DNA from: Hyphomicrobiales bacterium
Lineage (GTDB): Bacteria > Pseudomonadota > Alphaproteobacteria > Rhizobiales > Rhizobiaceae
Direction: 5' to 3'
DNA length: 64,000 nt
NCBI GenBank assembly: GCA_900472395.1
Contig: UCHV01000007.1
Coordinates: 1-64,000 of the forward strand
The notes below the pieces were generated by a model. That model was not told the DNA's origin. It did not search any database and worked only from the letters and a program-made list of their open reading frames with translations. Made by a program: the position numbers and the translations under genes. This document shows, one piece after another, positions 25,774-38,100 of this stretch; position 1 is the first letter of the stretch, and each line of letters opens with the position of its first letter.

Positions 25774-28700
25774 TGCGCGGCTCCACTGGTCTGATCTGAT
25801 GAGGTGATGGAGGCTTGTGCGGCAATCGCTTCGCGCATGCCGGAAAGCGTCGGGGCGCGGAAAATGGCGGCAAGGCCGATTTCGACATCAAAAGTTTTGG
25901 CGATGGCGCGCGACAGATGCACCGCCATCAGCGAATTGCCGCCGCTCTGGAAAAAATCGTCCTGCGGGGAGGATGGCCGGCGTCCGGTAATGTCGGCCCA
26001 GAGATCGGCCAGCGGTGCCAGATCGTGAGCCATGGCGGCGGGCGCTGATGTCTCGCCTGCCGAAACCGTCGCCGCTGCGGCAACAAGTGCTGCGGCAGCC
26101 TTGCGGTCGCGTTTGCCGTTGGCGCTGAGTGGCAGTGTTTCAACGTGAACGATAAGGTCGGGCACCATGTAGCGCGGCAGCCGCTCGCCAAGCCATGCCT
26201 TGAGGTCCGCTGCCGAAACCGGCCGGCCGGTATGGCAGGCAGCGAGCATCGGGTGGCCGTCCGACGATGGCATGGCGAAAACCAGAGCCTGATCGATCTC
26301 GGCATGACGGATCAGATTGGCCTCGACATCGCCTGCCTCGATGCGGTGGCCGCGGATTTTCAGCTGAAAATCCTTGCGGCCGAGGAATTCGATCGCGCCG
26401 TCCGACATCGTTCGGCCGAGATCGCCGGTGCGATACAGGCGGCGACCACTGTCATGGATGAAGAAGCTGGCCTCGGTCTTTTCCGTGTCGTTGAGGTAAC
26501 CTTCGGCAAGGCCGTAACCTTCGATATGGATTTCACCGGTTACGCCGACCGGGCAGGGCAGGCCGTGGGTATCGAGCACATGCAATTGCTGGCCCGAGAG
26601 GCCAAAACCGTAAGGGATCGATTTCCATGCCGGATCGATTGTCGTGATCGGATAAAAATTCGACCAGATCGATGCTTCGGTGGCGCCGCCGAGGCTGAAC
26701 AGGTTTGCCTGCGGAAAATCTGCCAGAATTTTTTGCGCCAGCGCCAGTGGGATCCAGTCGCCACTAAGCATAATGGTGCGCAAAGTCTGCAACTCGCCGG
26801 CCGGTGCTTCGCCTGCGGCGGACAGCGCCATGTCGAGCAGGGCAGGCACGGAGTTCCACACCGTCACGCCATGTTCTGCGCAACTGGCGAGCGTCGCCGC
26901 CGGATCGGGGAATTCGCTGTCCGGTGGCACAACGATGGCCGCACCGGCTGCGAGGGTGCCCCAGATATCGAAGACCGAAAGATCGAAACTCAGCGCCGAC
27001 AGCGCCAGAATGCGGTCGTCTGCCGTGATGTTGAAACGCCGGTTGATGTCACGAATGGTGTTGAGCGCGGCACCATGGGTGATGACCACGCCTTTCGGCA
27101 CGCCGGTGGAGCCGGACGTATAGATGATATAGGCTCGGTCGGAGGGCTGCGTGGATGGCGGAGAAAACGGCACGTCCGACGTTGCGGCAAAATCATGGGA
27201 CGACAGGCGGCAAACGCCTTCCGGCAGATCATCCGCTTGTTCTGCGATCAGCCAGCTGCAGCCGCTGTGACGAAGGATGGCGTCGCGACGCTCGGCCGGC
27301 ATGCGGCTGTCGATAGGCAACCAGACGAGACCGGCAAGGCTGGTGCCGATCACGGCAGTGATCTGGTTCACACCTTTGGGCAATGAGATTGCGACGATAT
27401 CGCCGGGCTTCGCTCCACGATTGGCAAGTGTTGCCGCAATGCCTTCGGCGCGGGAGCGCAGTTCGGCATAGGTCAGCCTTTGTTCATTGGAGATGAGCGC
27501 GATGGCATCAGGCGTGCGGCTTGCGGTGGCGATAAATGTCTGCGGCAGCGTTTCCGACCGATCCTGTGGATGATCGGCCACCAGCGGGGCAAGCGCGGTC
27601 AGCTGGCCCGATGGGTCTGCATCCTTCCAGGCGGACGGGTCATCCACCAGCCGATCCAGAGCCTGTTGGTAGCGTTCAAAGATCGCCTCCGGCACGCCAT
27701 CGACAAAAATGTCTTCGACATAATCCCAGTAATAGATCAGGCCTTCGTGGTTCTCGATCACCTGATGATCCATCCACACCTGCGGTGTGCGCAGATGGCT
27801 GCCGAGAAGCTCGAAACGGCTGGTGTGCTCCGCTGGAAGGCTGGGGCGGCCGCTGCTGATGCCGCTGGTGAAAACGAAGGGGGCAGCGGGTGCGTCGGTC
27901 TCATTTGCCAATTGCAGCCGTCGGATCAGTGAGACGCCGCTGACTGAGGCATGCGCAAGCCTTTCCGCCATCAGCGTTTGAATACGGCGGGCCTGTTCGG
28001 CAAAACTGTCGCCATCTTTACAATCGATCAGCGAGGTATTGGAGCAATTGCCGGTCATCTCGCCGATTTCAGAATGCGAAAACGGCCGGTAATTGGCGAG
28101 CACGTTCAGCGTGAAATCTGCCCGCGTCGCGAAGGGGCGCAGCATGGCGGCATAAAGCGCCAGCATGGCGGCGTTCGCCGTCACGCCATGTTCGGCGGCG
28201 CGTGCTTTCAATTCTTGCCAGCGCTCGCCTTCCAGCTTGCCGGCCAGTCGCTGGAAGCTGGACCAGCGCGGCGAATGGCCGGTCAGCGGCAGTTCCGGCG
28301 GCGGCGGCAGGGTTGGCAGGGTACGGTCCCAATAGGCGACGCTTGCCGGCGAGGATGTTTCCTTGAGTGCCAGAACATAATCGCGGTGGCTGAGAAGCGG
28401 CGGCGTTTCCGTCTCGGCCTGTGGCTCGAACAGGTAACGTAAGAGATCGCGAAAAATCATCGACAGCGAAGGCCCATCGATGGCGATCAGGCGGAAGGCG
28501 ATCAGAAGCCGGTCGCTGTCGGCCAGTCGCACCAGCGTTGCTGCCAATGGAGGCCCCTGTTCCAGTGACGGCAGTGTTTCGGGATAGGTTTCGCAGAGCG
28601 CTTCGAGACGCTTTTCGGCCTCATCCTCGGAGAACGTGCGAAAATCTTCGACGGCAAGCAGGCACGGATTTTCGCCCGGAAGCGGGATGACCTGCGTTCC

Positions 28701-29108
28701 ATTGGCCAGAAACCGTGCGGTCATCACCTCGTGGCGGGCTTGCAGACGCAAAAGCGCCTGCTGCACCACCTCCGGCTCTATCCGCTCGAAACGGCAATCA
28801 TGGAAAAAGCAGGGAATGGCCGATTGCGCATACCCGCCATGTTCGCCCACCCAATAGGCCTGCTGCAGGTCTGTCATCGGGTAGGGCTGGTGGCGCGCCT
28901 CCGGCTCTGCCGTGATGGTCGCCGCGTCGCGCGAAAGTTCACCGATCAGCGTGGTCTTGTGGTGACCGAGTGCGGAGCGTAGCGCTGCCGTCATCTTGCC
29001 TTGGGGAGCGGCATAACGCAGCTCGCCATCCGCCACCCATAGGCGGATGCGGTTTGCCTGCATCTGCCGGCGCAGCTCGCTCAACGTCATCGGTACAGCG
29101 GCTTCCAT
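25770..29108 (-). CDS. NRPS: TubC docking - degenerate cyclisation - adenylation (Cys) - PCP
   Basis: A 1,112-residue single-module synthetase with a TubC-like docking domain (about 7-58; RIRLWVADGELRY). The Cy-type domain (about 70-530) reads RLIAID at the catalytic motif: R206 replaces the first Asp of DxxxxD while D211 is kept. All four other Cy domains here have both Asp. The A domain (YIIYTSGSTG) has pocket D-L-F-N-M-S-L-I-W, a cysteine-type code, and the PCP carries GGNSL. ATG 29108 overlaps the stop of the PKS-NRPS by one base (TGATG), and the acidic tail of that protein (EDDEAF) is a plausible partner for the docking domain. The module likely condenses cysteine, but cyclisation is doubtful. 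ATG 29090 is an alternative start. Confidence 0.9.
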   Translation of the reverse strand: MEAAVPMTLSELRRQMQANRIRLWVADGELRYAAPQGKMTAALRSALGHHKTTLIGELSRDAATITAEPEARHQPYPMTDLQQAYWVGEHGGYAQSAIPCFFHDCRFERIEPEVVQQALLRLQARHEVMTARFLANGTQVIPLPGENPCLLAVEDFRTFSEDEAEKRLEALCETYPETLPSLEQGPPLAATLVRLADSDRLLIAFRLIAIDGPSLSMIFRDLLRYLFEPQAETETPPLLSHRDYVLALKETSSPASVAYWDRTLPTLPPPPELPLTGHSPRWSSFQRLAGKLEGERWQELKARAAEHGVTANAAMLALYAAMLRPFATRADFTLNVLANYRPFSHSEIGEMTGNCSNTSLIDCKDGDSFAEQARRIQTLMAERLAHASVSGVSLIRRLQLANETDAPAAPFVFTSGISSGRPSLPAEHTSRFELLGSHLRTPQVWMDHQVIENHEGLIYYWDYVEDIFVDGVPEAIFERYQQALDRLVDDPSAWKDADPSGQLTALAPLVADHPQDRSETLPQTFIATASRTPDAIALISNEQRLTYAELRSRAEGIAATLANRGAKPGDIVAISLPKGVNQITAVIGTSLAGLVWLPIDSRMPAERRDAILRHSGCSWLIAEQADDLPEGVCRLSSHDFAATSDVPFSPPSTQPSDRAYIIYTSGSTGVPKGVVITHGAALNTIRDINRRFNITADDRILALSALSFDLSVFDIWGTLAAGAAIVVPPDSEFPDPAATLASCAEHGVTVWNSVPALLDMALSAAGEAPAGELQTLRTIMLSGDWIPLALAQKILADFPQANLFSLGGATEASIWSNFYPITTIDPAWKSIPYGFGLSGQQLHVLDTHGLPCPVGVTGEIHIEGYGLAEGYLNDTEKTEASFFIHDSGRRLYRTGDLGRTMSDGAIEFLGRKDFQLKIRGHRIEAGDVEANLIRHAEIDQALVFAMPSSDGHPMLAACHTGRPVSAADLKAWLGERLPRYMVPDLIVHVETLPLSANGKRDRKAAAALVAAAATVSAGETSAPAAMAHDLAPLADLWADITGRRPSSPQDDFFQSGGNSLMAVHLSRAIAKTFDVEIGLAAIFRAPTLSGMREAIAAQASITSSDQTSGAAQ

Positions 29109-32100
29109 CAGATAACCCCGCTTTCGAAAGCTTCGTCATCTTCCAGCGCGTCTTCACCGGAAATCTCGGCGATCAGGCGGGCCTGATCCTTCAGCAGTGG
29201 ATTGCGCAGCAGCGAGGCGAGATCGGGGGCGGTGCCAAAATGGTGCTGCAACAGGCTGGAAAGCCGGGTCATCAGCAGCGAATCTCCGCCGAGCACGAAG
29301 AAGTTGGCCGATGCTGAAACGATGTCCTGCTCGAGAATTTCCCGCCAGAGGCCGGCCAATCTTGTTTGCAAACCCTCGCTGAGCGGATCTTCGGTCTGCT
29401 CCGGCGGCTGCACTTCCAGTTCCACTGCCTGTTGCAGGCGGGTGCGGTCTACCTTGCCGTTCAGCGTCAGCGGCATGGCGGAAAGCTGATGCCAGCGCTG
29501 CGGCACCATGTAATCCGGCAGTTTTGCCTTCAGCCAGAAGTCGAGTTCCGCATGGTCGATCACGGTCGTTGTCACAGCATTCTGCGCGAGGATGACGTGG
29601 TAATTCATGCGCTCTACCGGATTGCCGGGTTTGGGCAGGGCGGCTTGCAGGGCAAAGCCCGCGCCGCCAAGCACCGCCTGCCAGCGGCTCGCATCCAGCA
29701 TCGGCAGGTTGGTTTCCAGCCGCTCGTCCTCATAATGGCTGAGGCCCTCGACGAAACCGAGGCTGACGAGCTGGAAACGCGGATTGCGGGTGCCTTCGAC
29801 CAGAAGCAGATGGCCGGAAGGTTTCAAAAGCGAACGCACGAGGCGGCTGCTGCGGTTGACGTCAATGGCATCGTGCAGAACGTTGGCGCCAATGACGAGA
29901 TCGTAGGAACCGAGGTCAAAGCCCTGCAAAGCCGGATCGTGGTTGATGTCGAACAGGCCGTAATTCATCTGCGGCCAGTCGGAGAACATCTTTTCCGCGT
30001 TGTCGAAGAAGTAGCGCGAAAGGTCTGTGAAGGCGTAGGAGAAATTCTCGTGCGGCAGTGCCTTGAGGATGTCGTGGGTGACGCTGCCGATGCCCGCACC
30101 GAATTCCAGAATACGGATCGTGCGGCCGGGATCGGCATCTTCGAACAGGCCGCGCACCGTCTCGCCCGCCACGATGTTGAAGTGCTTGGAAACCGGGTTT
30201 TCGCGATACCAGCTTTCCACAAAATCGGTGCGGCCGCCCTCGAACATCAGCTCCAGCGGGTTGAGCCTGCCCCGCAGCAATGCCTGCGGTTCGGCGATGC
30301 AACGCTCATAAAGCGACCAGATGCGCCGGTCATAATCCGCGCCTTGCGTGGCGCGTGCCGCGATGCGCGCCCTCAGCGAAGGGAGGCGTTCGGCAAGCGC
30401 GATGCGATCGGTGGCGCGATAGATGTCTCCGTCACGCTGGAGGTAGGCGTCGGCTTCGAGCACATCGAGCCAGCTGACGAACAGTTTTTTGTATTTGTCG
30501 ATCACCTTCAGCGCGGAGATCAGATCGGCAGCCGTCGCCGTATCGCCTTCATTGCGGAAATACCCGGCTGACTGCATGGCGGTCAGCATGACCCAGGTGC
30601 TGAGCAGTTCCATATTGTCGAAATGGCTGCCGTAATCGTCGAGATTAAAGTCTTCCGACAGGTCGTTGCAGGCCCAGTCGCCCACTGTCAGTGCCCGGTG
30701 CCAGCCATTGTCGCCAACGCTATCCGAGCCGTTTGCCGGAGCATCGCTTGAAGGCGTGAAGTAGCCATGCAGCTGTTTCAGCGGCGAACCGCCATAGATG
30801 ACGGCGGCATCGGATATAAACGGATGTTCGCCCAGCACGGCTTCGATCTCGCTAGGCTCGATGCGCATGCCGCTGATCTTCAGCTGGCTGTCGATGCGCC
30901 CGACGATTTCGATCTCGCCATCCGGGTTCAGTTGGCCGAGGTCGCCGGTGTGGAACAGTTTTTCGCCGCTCGCCTTGTGGATACGGTAACGCTCCGCCGT
31001 ACGGGCTTCATCACCGAAATAACCGAGCGACATGGCCATGTTACCGGTGCAGATTTCGCCGACCACACCGACCGGGCAATCCTGTCCGGTCGTGTTGAGA
31101 ATGCGGCATGTCTGGTTTTCCAGCGGACGGCCGTAGGGAATTTTTGTCCAGTTCGGATCGATGTCGCGCAGGTGGTAATAGGCGGAAACGATCGCGGTTT
31201 CGGTCGGGCCGCCGATGCTGTGGATTTCGCATGTCGGCCACAGGGTTTTGAGGCGCCGCACGAGTTCCAGCGGAATCCAGTCGCCGCCCATCATCACATG
31301 GCGCGGGGCTGGAAGATCGACCTGTTTCAATGCCTGCGCATCGAGCAGCATGGACACGAAGGCCGGAACGGCATTGATGATGGTCGGCTGGTGTTTTTGG
31401 AAAAGATCGAGCCAATGCACGGCGTCTTTCGAGCGATCCCGATCCGGCAGGATGATCGCGCCGCCGGTTGCCATCATCGCATAAATGTCGAACACCGACA
31501 TGTCGTGATGGAAGGCGGATAGCGACAGGGTGCGATCCTTGGCGGTGACCTCCAATCGGCGCATCAACCCGGAAATCGTGTTGAGCGGGCCGCGATGATC
31601 GAGCATGGCTCCCTTGGGCTGGCCGGTCGTGCCTGATGTGTAGATGATATAAGCGAGGTCTTCGTCCGACTGGCGGCGTTCCGGCACCGTATCGGGAAGA
31701 TCGGTAAACGCCAGTTCAGCCAGATCGATGCGTCGGAATTCCGCCGGCAGCGCCGGGGCCGGGCCATGGGTCAGCACGGCAAAGGGCGAGAGATCCTTGA
31801 GGATGGCGATCAGCCGTTCGTTTTCATAATCGCCATTGACCGGCACATAGCACCCACCGGCCGCCTGAATGGCGAGCGCCGACAGAACCGCATCCGGCTG
31901 ACGCGGCATGACGACCGCGACAGGCTGGGAAGGTTGCAGGCCGAGCGCGATCAGGTGGTTGGCGAGGCGATTTGCTTCCGCGCGCAACGTTGCGTAACTG
32001 CGGTTTCCCTGCGGGCTTAAGATTGCGGTATTGTTCGCCATGGTATCGGCTGAGCGCTGCAGCAGGTCCGGCATCAGCATGCCTTGTGGACGCTGCGCAA

Positions 32101-35100
32101 CCGTCTGTGTGCTTGCCGCCAGCAGGCGGTCGGTTTCCGGGCGCATGTCGGGCACGAGCGCGCCCCAAAGCGTGTCGTCCACCGCCAGTTTCTGCAGGAA
32201 ATCCGTGTAGGCGCGGAACATGCCGTCGATCAGGCGGGGCTCGAAAAGGTCGTCGGCAATGAACCAGCGGGTGACCAGCGCGCCGCCATATTCGGTGGCC
32301 TGGTAATCGAGCCAGACCTGCGGCGTCTGGTTGATCTGAAACACCTGTCGGCTGGTGAGCGGCCAGTCGGCGCGGTTCGGATCGTCAAAGTCCATGCCGA
32401 TCATGCTGGTGAAAACAACCGGCATGTCGATGCCGTCGGCTCCGCCATTGCGCTGGCGGCCAAGCTCGCGCATCAGGCGGATACCGTTGAATTCTCTGTG
32501 CGCCAGAGCCTGCCAGAGATCGTTCTGGGTGCGCTTTGCCGCATCGATGAAGGTTTCTTCGGTCCGCGCCTCGACCGGCAAAAGCATCAGCGAGGTAAAG
32601 TCGCCGCAAATGTCCATCACCTGGCGATGCACGTTCTTGCGGTTGAAATAGGTGACGTTGAGCGTGAACTCCGGCGCCTTGCTGTAGGTGGAAAGCACCT
32701 GTGTGAAAGCGGTCAGAAGCGCGCCGCTGGCTGTCAGTCCGCGTTCGCTCGCCCGCGTCTGGAACTGTTTCCAATGCGAGGAGGTAAGCCGGTGGTCGAG
32801 CGTGCGGAAAGTCGGACGCGCCACGTCTTCCGGCTTGCGGCACAACGGAAGTTCCGGGGCGAGCGGAAAGGTGTCGAGCTTTTCCAGCCAGAAATCTTTG
32901 GCCTTTTCCCATTGCGGACCCTGACGGGCCGAATCTTCGGCCAGAACATAGTCGCGGAAAGACAATGAAAGCTCAGGCAGGGAGGCTTTCGGGTTTGCCA
33001 GCAACGTTGCCAACTCACCGAAGACAACCCGAAAACTCTGGATGTCGAAGACCAGCAGGTCCATGTCGAGATGGACGCGGCTTATGCCGCCGGGCAGATG
33101 GCTGACCGTCAGTTCGAACAGCGGCCAGGCCTGCGGGTCGAACACCTGATAGGACATTCGTTCGCGGATTTCGCCAAGCGTTTCCTCGCGGTGCTCATCG
33201 GACAGTCCGGTCAGGTCACGCTGCGCAATTTCGTAATGCGGGGCCTTTTTCAAGATCTGCTGCTGGCCGGCAGGGGTGATCACGCAGCGCATCATCTCGT
33301 GACGGGCGATCAGCCGGTTCCAGGCGGTTTCGAGCGTTGCGACATCCAGATCGTCGAGTTCGATCTCCAGATATTCGTGGCAGGACACCGCGCCGAGCCG
33401 CATGCCGCCCTTGCGGCCCACCCAGAAGGCCTGCTGCAGGTCCGTCAGCGGGAAGGGCTCGAAACGCTCGTCCGGCCGGTCGATGATCTCGAGATTGCCC
33501 TTGCCCAGCTGGCGCGAGAAATCGATGTCGTCGGTTGCCGTGGCCGTCAGGCCGGCGATATGGGCGGCGAGCGCTGCGATAGTGCCATGCTCGTAGCCCG
33601 CGGTCGGCGGAAGCGAGAGCGCGAAACGGCCGTTTATGATGTGGACCAGTTCGAGGAACACGAGCGAGTCGACACCCTGTTCAGTCAGCGGTCGTTCGAT
33701 ATCGAGGGCATCGCTGTCGAATTTCAAGCGCTTGCCGATGATGGCGCGCAGATAGGCGGCGATCTTTTCCGCCCGTTCGGTTTCTGAAAGGCCGTCGAGC
33801 GTGAGTTCGTATTCCACCTCTGCCGTCGCGTCATTGCGGGTATCGAGAAGCGGGCGCAAAAGACCACGGGTGGCAGGCATTCCGCCGGTCGCTGCGGCGA
33901 GCGCCGCAGCATCGACGGAGATCGGCACAAGCCCGGTCGCGCCATCCTTCAGCAGGCCGTTCATGATGGCGAACCCGGTTGTCGCCGGGAGGGGCTTGAG
34001 GCTGGTCTTGCCGAGCTGTTCAAGTTTTTCGGCGCGGCGGTCCATGGCGAACTGGCCCCAGGCGATGGAGATCGCCGGTACGCCCTGATCGCGCAGGTGC
34101 TGGGCAAAGGCATCCTGCCAGGCATTGGCGACATTATAGGCCGCACCCGGCATGGCCAGCAGCGACGCGGCCGAGGAGAACAGGCAGAACAGCGCCAGCG
34201 GCTGGTTGGACACGGCCTGATGGAGTGCGAGGCTACCCTCGATTTTCACGGTCACGCCGCTTGCAAACCGTTCCGGCGTTTCTTCAGAAAGAAGCGCGCT
34301 CGTGCCGGCATGGGCGGTGTGGAAGACCTGACCGATCGGAACGCCGACGTCGTCGATTGCGGCGCGCAGGGCATCCGCGTCGGTCAGGCTTGCGCGCAGG
34401 ATATCGACCGTGACGCCGTGGCCCCGCAGTTCTGTTATGCAGGCTTCCTGTGCTGAATCCGACGCGCGGTGCAGAACGATGACCAGATGTCGGCATTCCT
34501 GACCTGCCAGCCAGAGGGCCAGCTCGCGTCCGACGGCACCGAAACCGGCGATCAGCGTGGCGGCGCGCTCTTTCCAGTCGAGCGACAGATGATCTTGGCG
34601 GGCGGGCGCGGCCTCGATGGCGGGTTCATAAAGCTTGGCCCCGCGAACGGCCAATGCCGTGCCGAGATCGTGGAGATGATCGAGATGACCGGCAAGCGTC
34701 TCGCTATCACTCGCTCCGTCGATGTTCACGCAGGTCATCGGCAGGTGCGGGTGTTCGTTGCGCAGGCTTCGCCACAGCTGCATGGTCGCCCAATCCGGGC
34801 CGCCGGTCGTTGCGCTCTGCGGATCGCAGGCGCGGGAAACAAGCGTGGTGATGCGGCAGGCCGGATGCGACGAGGCGTGACGCAGCCAGCCAAGGGCGCG
34901 CTCGAGTGCTGTCGTTACAGCCGCCGTGCCAAGGGCAAAATCGGCGACGTCGGTGAGCGGCCGGCAATCGACGATCTGGCTGAAGTCGCCGTCCAGTGCA
35001 ATGTCGCTACTTACCACATTATGGCCGATCCAGCGGCCCATCGCCGCAAGCTCGTCGGCAACTGCGCCGTTTCCGACGATCAGCCAGTCTTCGCGGGTGG

Positions 35101-38100
35101 CAATGGAGGAGGCGCTGAGTTTCTGCTGATAAAGGCGGGCGACCTCGTTCCAGCGCCAGCGCCACAGTTGAACGGGCATCTGTTCTGTCGCGCAGACAGG
35201 CTCCCCAAGGTCGAACCAGCCGACGCAGGTTTTACCATTGGAGAGAAAAGCGCGATTTTCAAGTTCGCGTATATCGATCGCCTGGCGCCATTGCGGGGAA
35301 AGCCAGGCGTTGCAAATGGTCTTGTGCTCGGCTGCGGCCAGCCAGTCACTCAGTGGCGTGGTTGTGGTGGTTGGCAAATCGGGAGCCGCCGCCGGACGAT
35401 AATCCGCAGTAATTTTGCCTGTCGTCAGGTCAAGGGACACGGTTCCTTTGCCGAGGAAACCGCGCTGATCGTTGGCTGCTACAGGTTTGGCCGTGATCGG
35501 CAAGGGTTGTTCGAAGGCAAAATGCAGGGCGCTGTCGCGCGCGGAGACCGGTGCCCAGAGCGGTGCCAGAAGATTTTCCAGGTCGGACGTCGGCTCCGGC
35601 TGTCGGTTGGCCTTTTGCAGGTTTTCCGGCCAGATGCGGACGCTCGCAAAGCTGATCGGCGGCAGCGTGGCGACGCCGAATTTGCATGAACGATAATGGT
35701 TTTCGAGCGGCGCTTCGTAACCTGCGCGGTAGAGCGCGGCGATAACGGCTGCTTGGCCATTGTGGACTTTGTCGATGAGCGTTGCAGGTGTTGCCGGAAT
35801 TTCGCATGCCGTGAGGAGCCGGGAAAAGCTGCCATCGGGACCGATTTCGATCACCTGGTCGATCTCGAAATCGGCAAGCCGTCGGGCTGTATCTGCGAAA
35901 CGCACCGGCTCGCGGAGTTGGCGATACCAATAGTCGGCATCGAGCATGCCGGGTTCCAGCAGATCCGCTGTCAGCGTGGAAAGCATGTCGCCGGCGGGGG
36001 CCTCGAAGGACAGCGCCGGGCATGCCGCCTTGAATGACGCCTCGATTGCTTCCATCGTTACCGAATGGAAGGCGCGGTTCACGCCAAGGCGGCGATGGGC
36101 GATTTTTTGCTGCGTCAGATCCGCTGAAAGCGCGTCGATATCGGCGACAGGACCGCTGAGGCTGAAACGATCCGGTCCGTTGATTGCGGCAATCGCGATG
36201 TTCTTGTGGTTTTGCACAAGCGTGTCGATCTGCGCCTGCGGCAACGAGATTGCCAGCATGGCACCGGCTTCCGTACCATCCTCCATCAAGCGGGCGCGGG
36301 TTGCCACGAGCCGGATGGCATCGTCGAGCGATAGCAGTCCTGCCGTCACGGCGGCGGCAAATTCGCCGACGGAATGACCGAAAACGAGGTCTGGCTGCAG
36401 GTGCCAATCACTCAGCATCGCAGCAAAGGCATATTGCCAGGAAAACAGCGCCGGCTGGGTGTAAAGCGTACGGTCGAGATCCGCGGTTCTGGCGGGATCG
36501 CTGATCACCGCTTCGAGGTCGGTGATGCCATTGGCGGCAAAGCCGGCAATGCAGGTTTCGAATGCCTGGCGGAATGCCGGGTTTTGTGCGCGCAGCATGG
36601 AACCCATGCCGGAAAACTGACTACCTTGGCCGCTGAACATCCAGGCGACACGACCGCCGGCTGATGCCTTTGCGACTTTTGCCGCCGCCAAGGCGGTCCT
36701 GATCTCCTCGGCGGTTTTTCCTGTTACGGCGACACGATGGGAAAAATGCTGGCGACGCAGTGCTGCCGTTGCGCATTGAGCCGGGAGCCCTGTGTTGCCG
36801 AGTGAAGCCGCAACAGCCGGGAAACCGCCCTGCAGTGCTGCTTCGCTTCGGGCCGACCAGACAAAAATCTGTTGTTCCGAATTGTCTTTGAGCGCCGTCG
36901 GTGCGGGCTTTTCAGCAGCACCTACAATCATGTGGCAATTGGTGCCGCCGATGCCGAACGAGCTGACGGCGGCGATGCGGCGTTCGAAATGTTCCGGCCA
37001 TTCCATTGTCTGTTCGACCGGCGAAAATGGCGTAGCGGCAAAGCCGATGCGCGGATTGGCAGGGCTGCAATGCAGGCTGGCGGGGATTGCGCCGGAGTTG
37101 ACCGCAAGTACCGTCTTGATCAGGCTGGCGATGCCGGCGGCCGTATCGAGGTGACCGACATTGCCCTTCACCGAACCGATGGCAACGGTTTGCGGTTCGA
37201 CCCCGACGGCACGATAGACTTCGGAAATCGCATCGATCTCCACCGGATCGCCGAGCGGCGTCCCGGTGCCGTGGGCCTCCAGCATGCCGATCTCGGTTGG
37301 CGAAATGCCGCTGCGGGAAATTGCATCGCGGATGGCGCGTTGCTGGCCGGCACGGCCGGGCGCCGTGTAACCGATCTTGGCGCTGCCGTCGTTGGAGACC
37401 GCCGAACCTAGAATGACGGCGTGAACGATATCGCCATCACGCTGCGCATCCGCCAGTCGCTTCAGCGCCACAAGCCCGATACCGTTTCCGGCGACAATGC
37501 CGGTGCCCTCAGCGCTGAACGGTCGGCAATGGCCATCTTCGGAAAAGATCATACCTTGCTGGCGAAAATAGCCGCTGCCCTGCGGGAAGGAGATCGCCAC
37601 GCCGCCGGCAATCGCCGCGTTGCATTCACCTCTGAGCAGGCTTTCCACCGCCTGATGCACAGCCACGAGAGAACTGGAGCACGCCGTCTGCACGGTCATG
37701 ACCGGCCCGGTGAGGTTCAGCTTGTAGGCCGCGCGGGTGACAAGGTAATCCTTATCGTTGCCCATCAGTTGCTGGAAGCTCTCAGTGCGGGTGATTTCCT
37801 CGGCGCGGATCGGAGGCAGAAGAGGCTGGTATGTGCTCTGGCGGCAACCGGCGAATGCACCGATCTTAAGCTCGCTGCGGGTCAGGTTGGCGATATCCAG
37901 CAGCTTGCGGCATTCCTCCAGGAACAGGCGGTGCTGCGGGTCCATCAACTCGGCTTCGCGTGGCGAGTAACCGAAAAATGCCGGATCGAAGTGATCGGCA
38001 TTTTCGATGACCGTGCCGGCATTGACGTAATCCGGATGTTCCAGAAGCGTGGGCTCGATGCCCTGCCTTTGCATCTCCTCCATCGTCAGGGGGCGCACGG

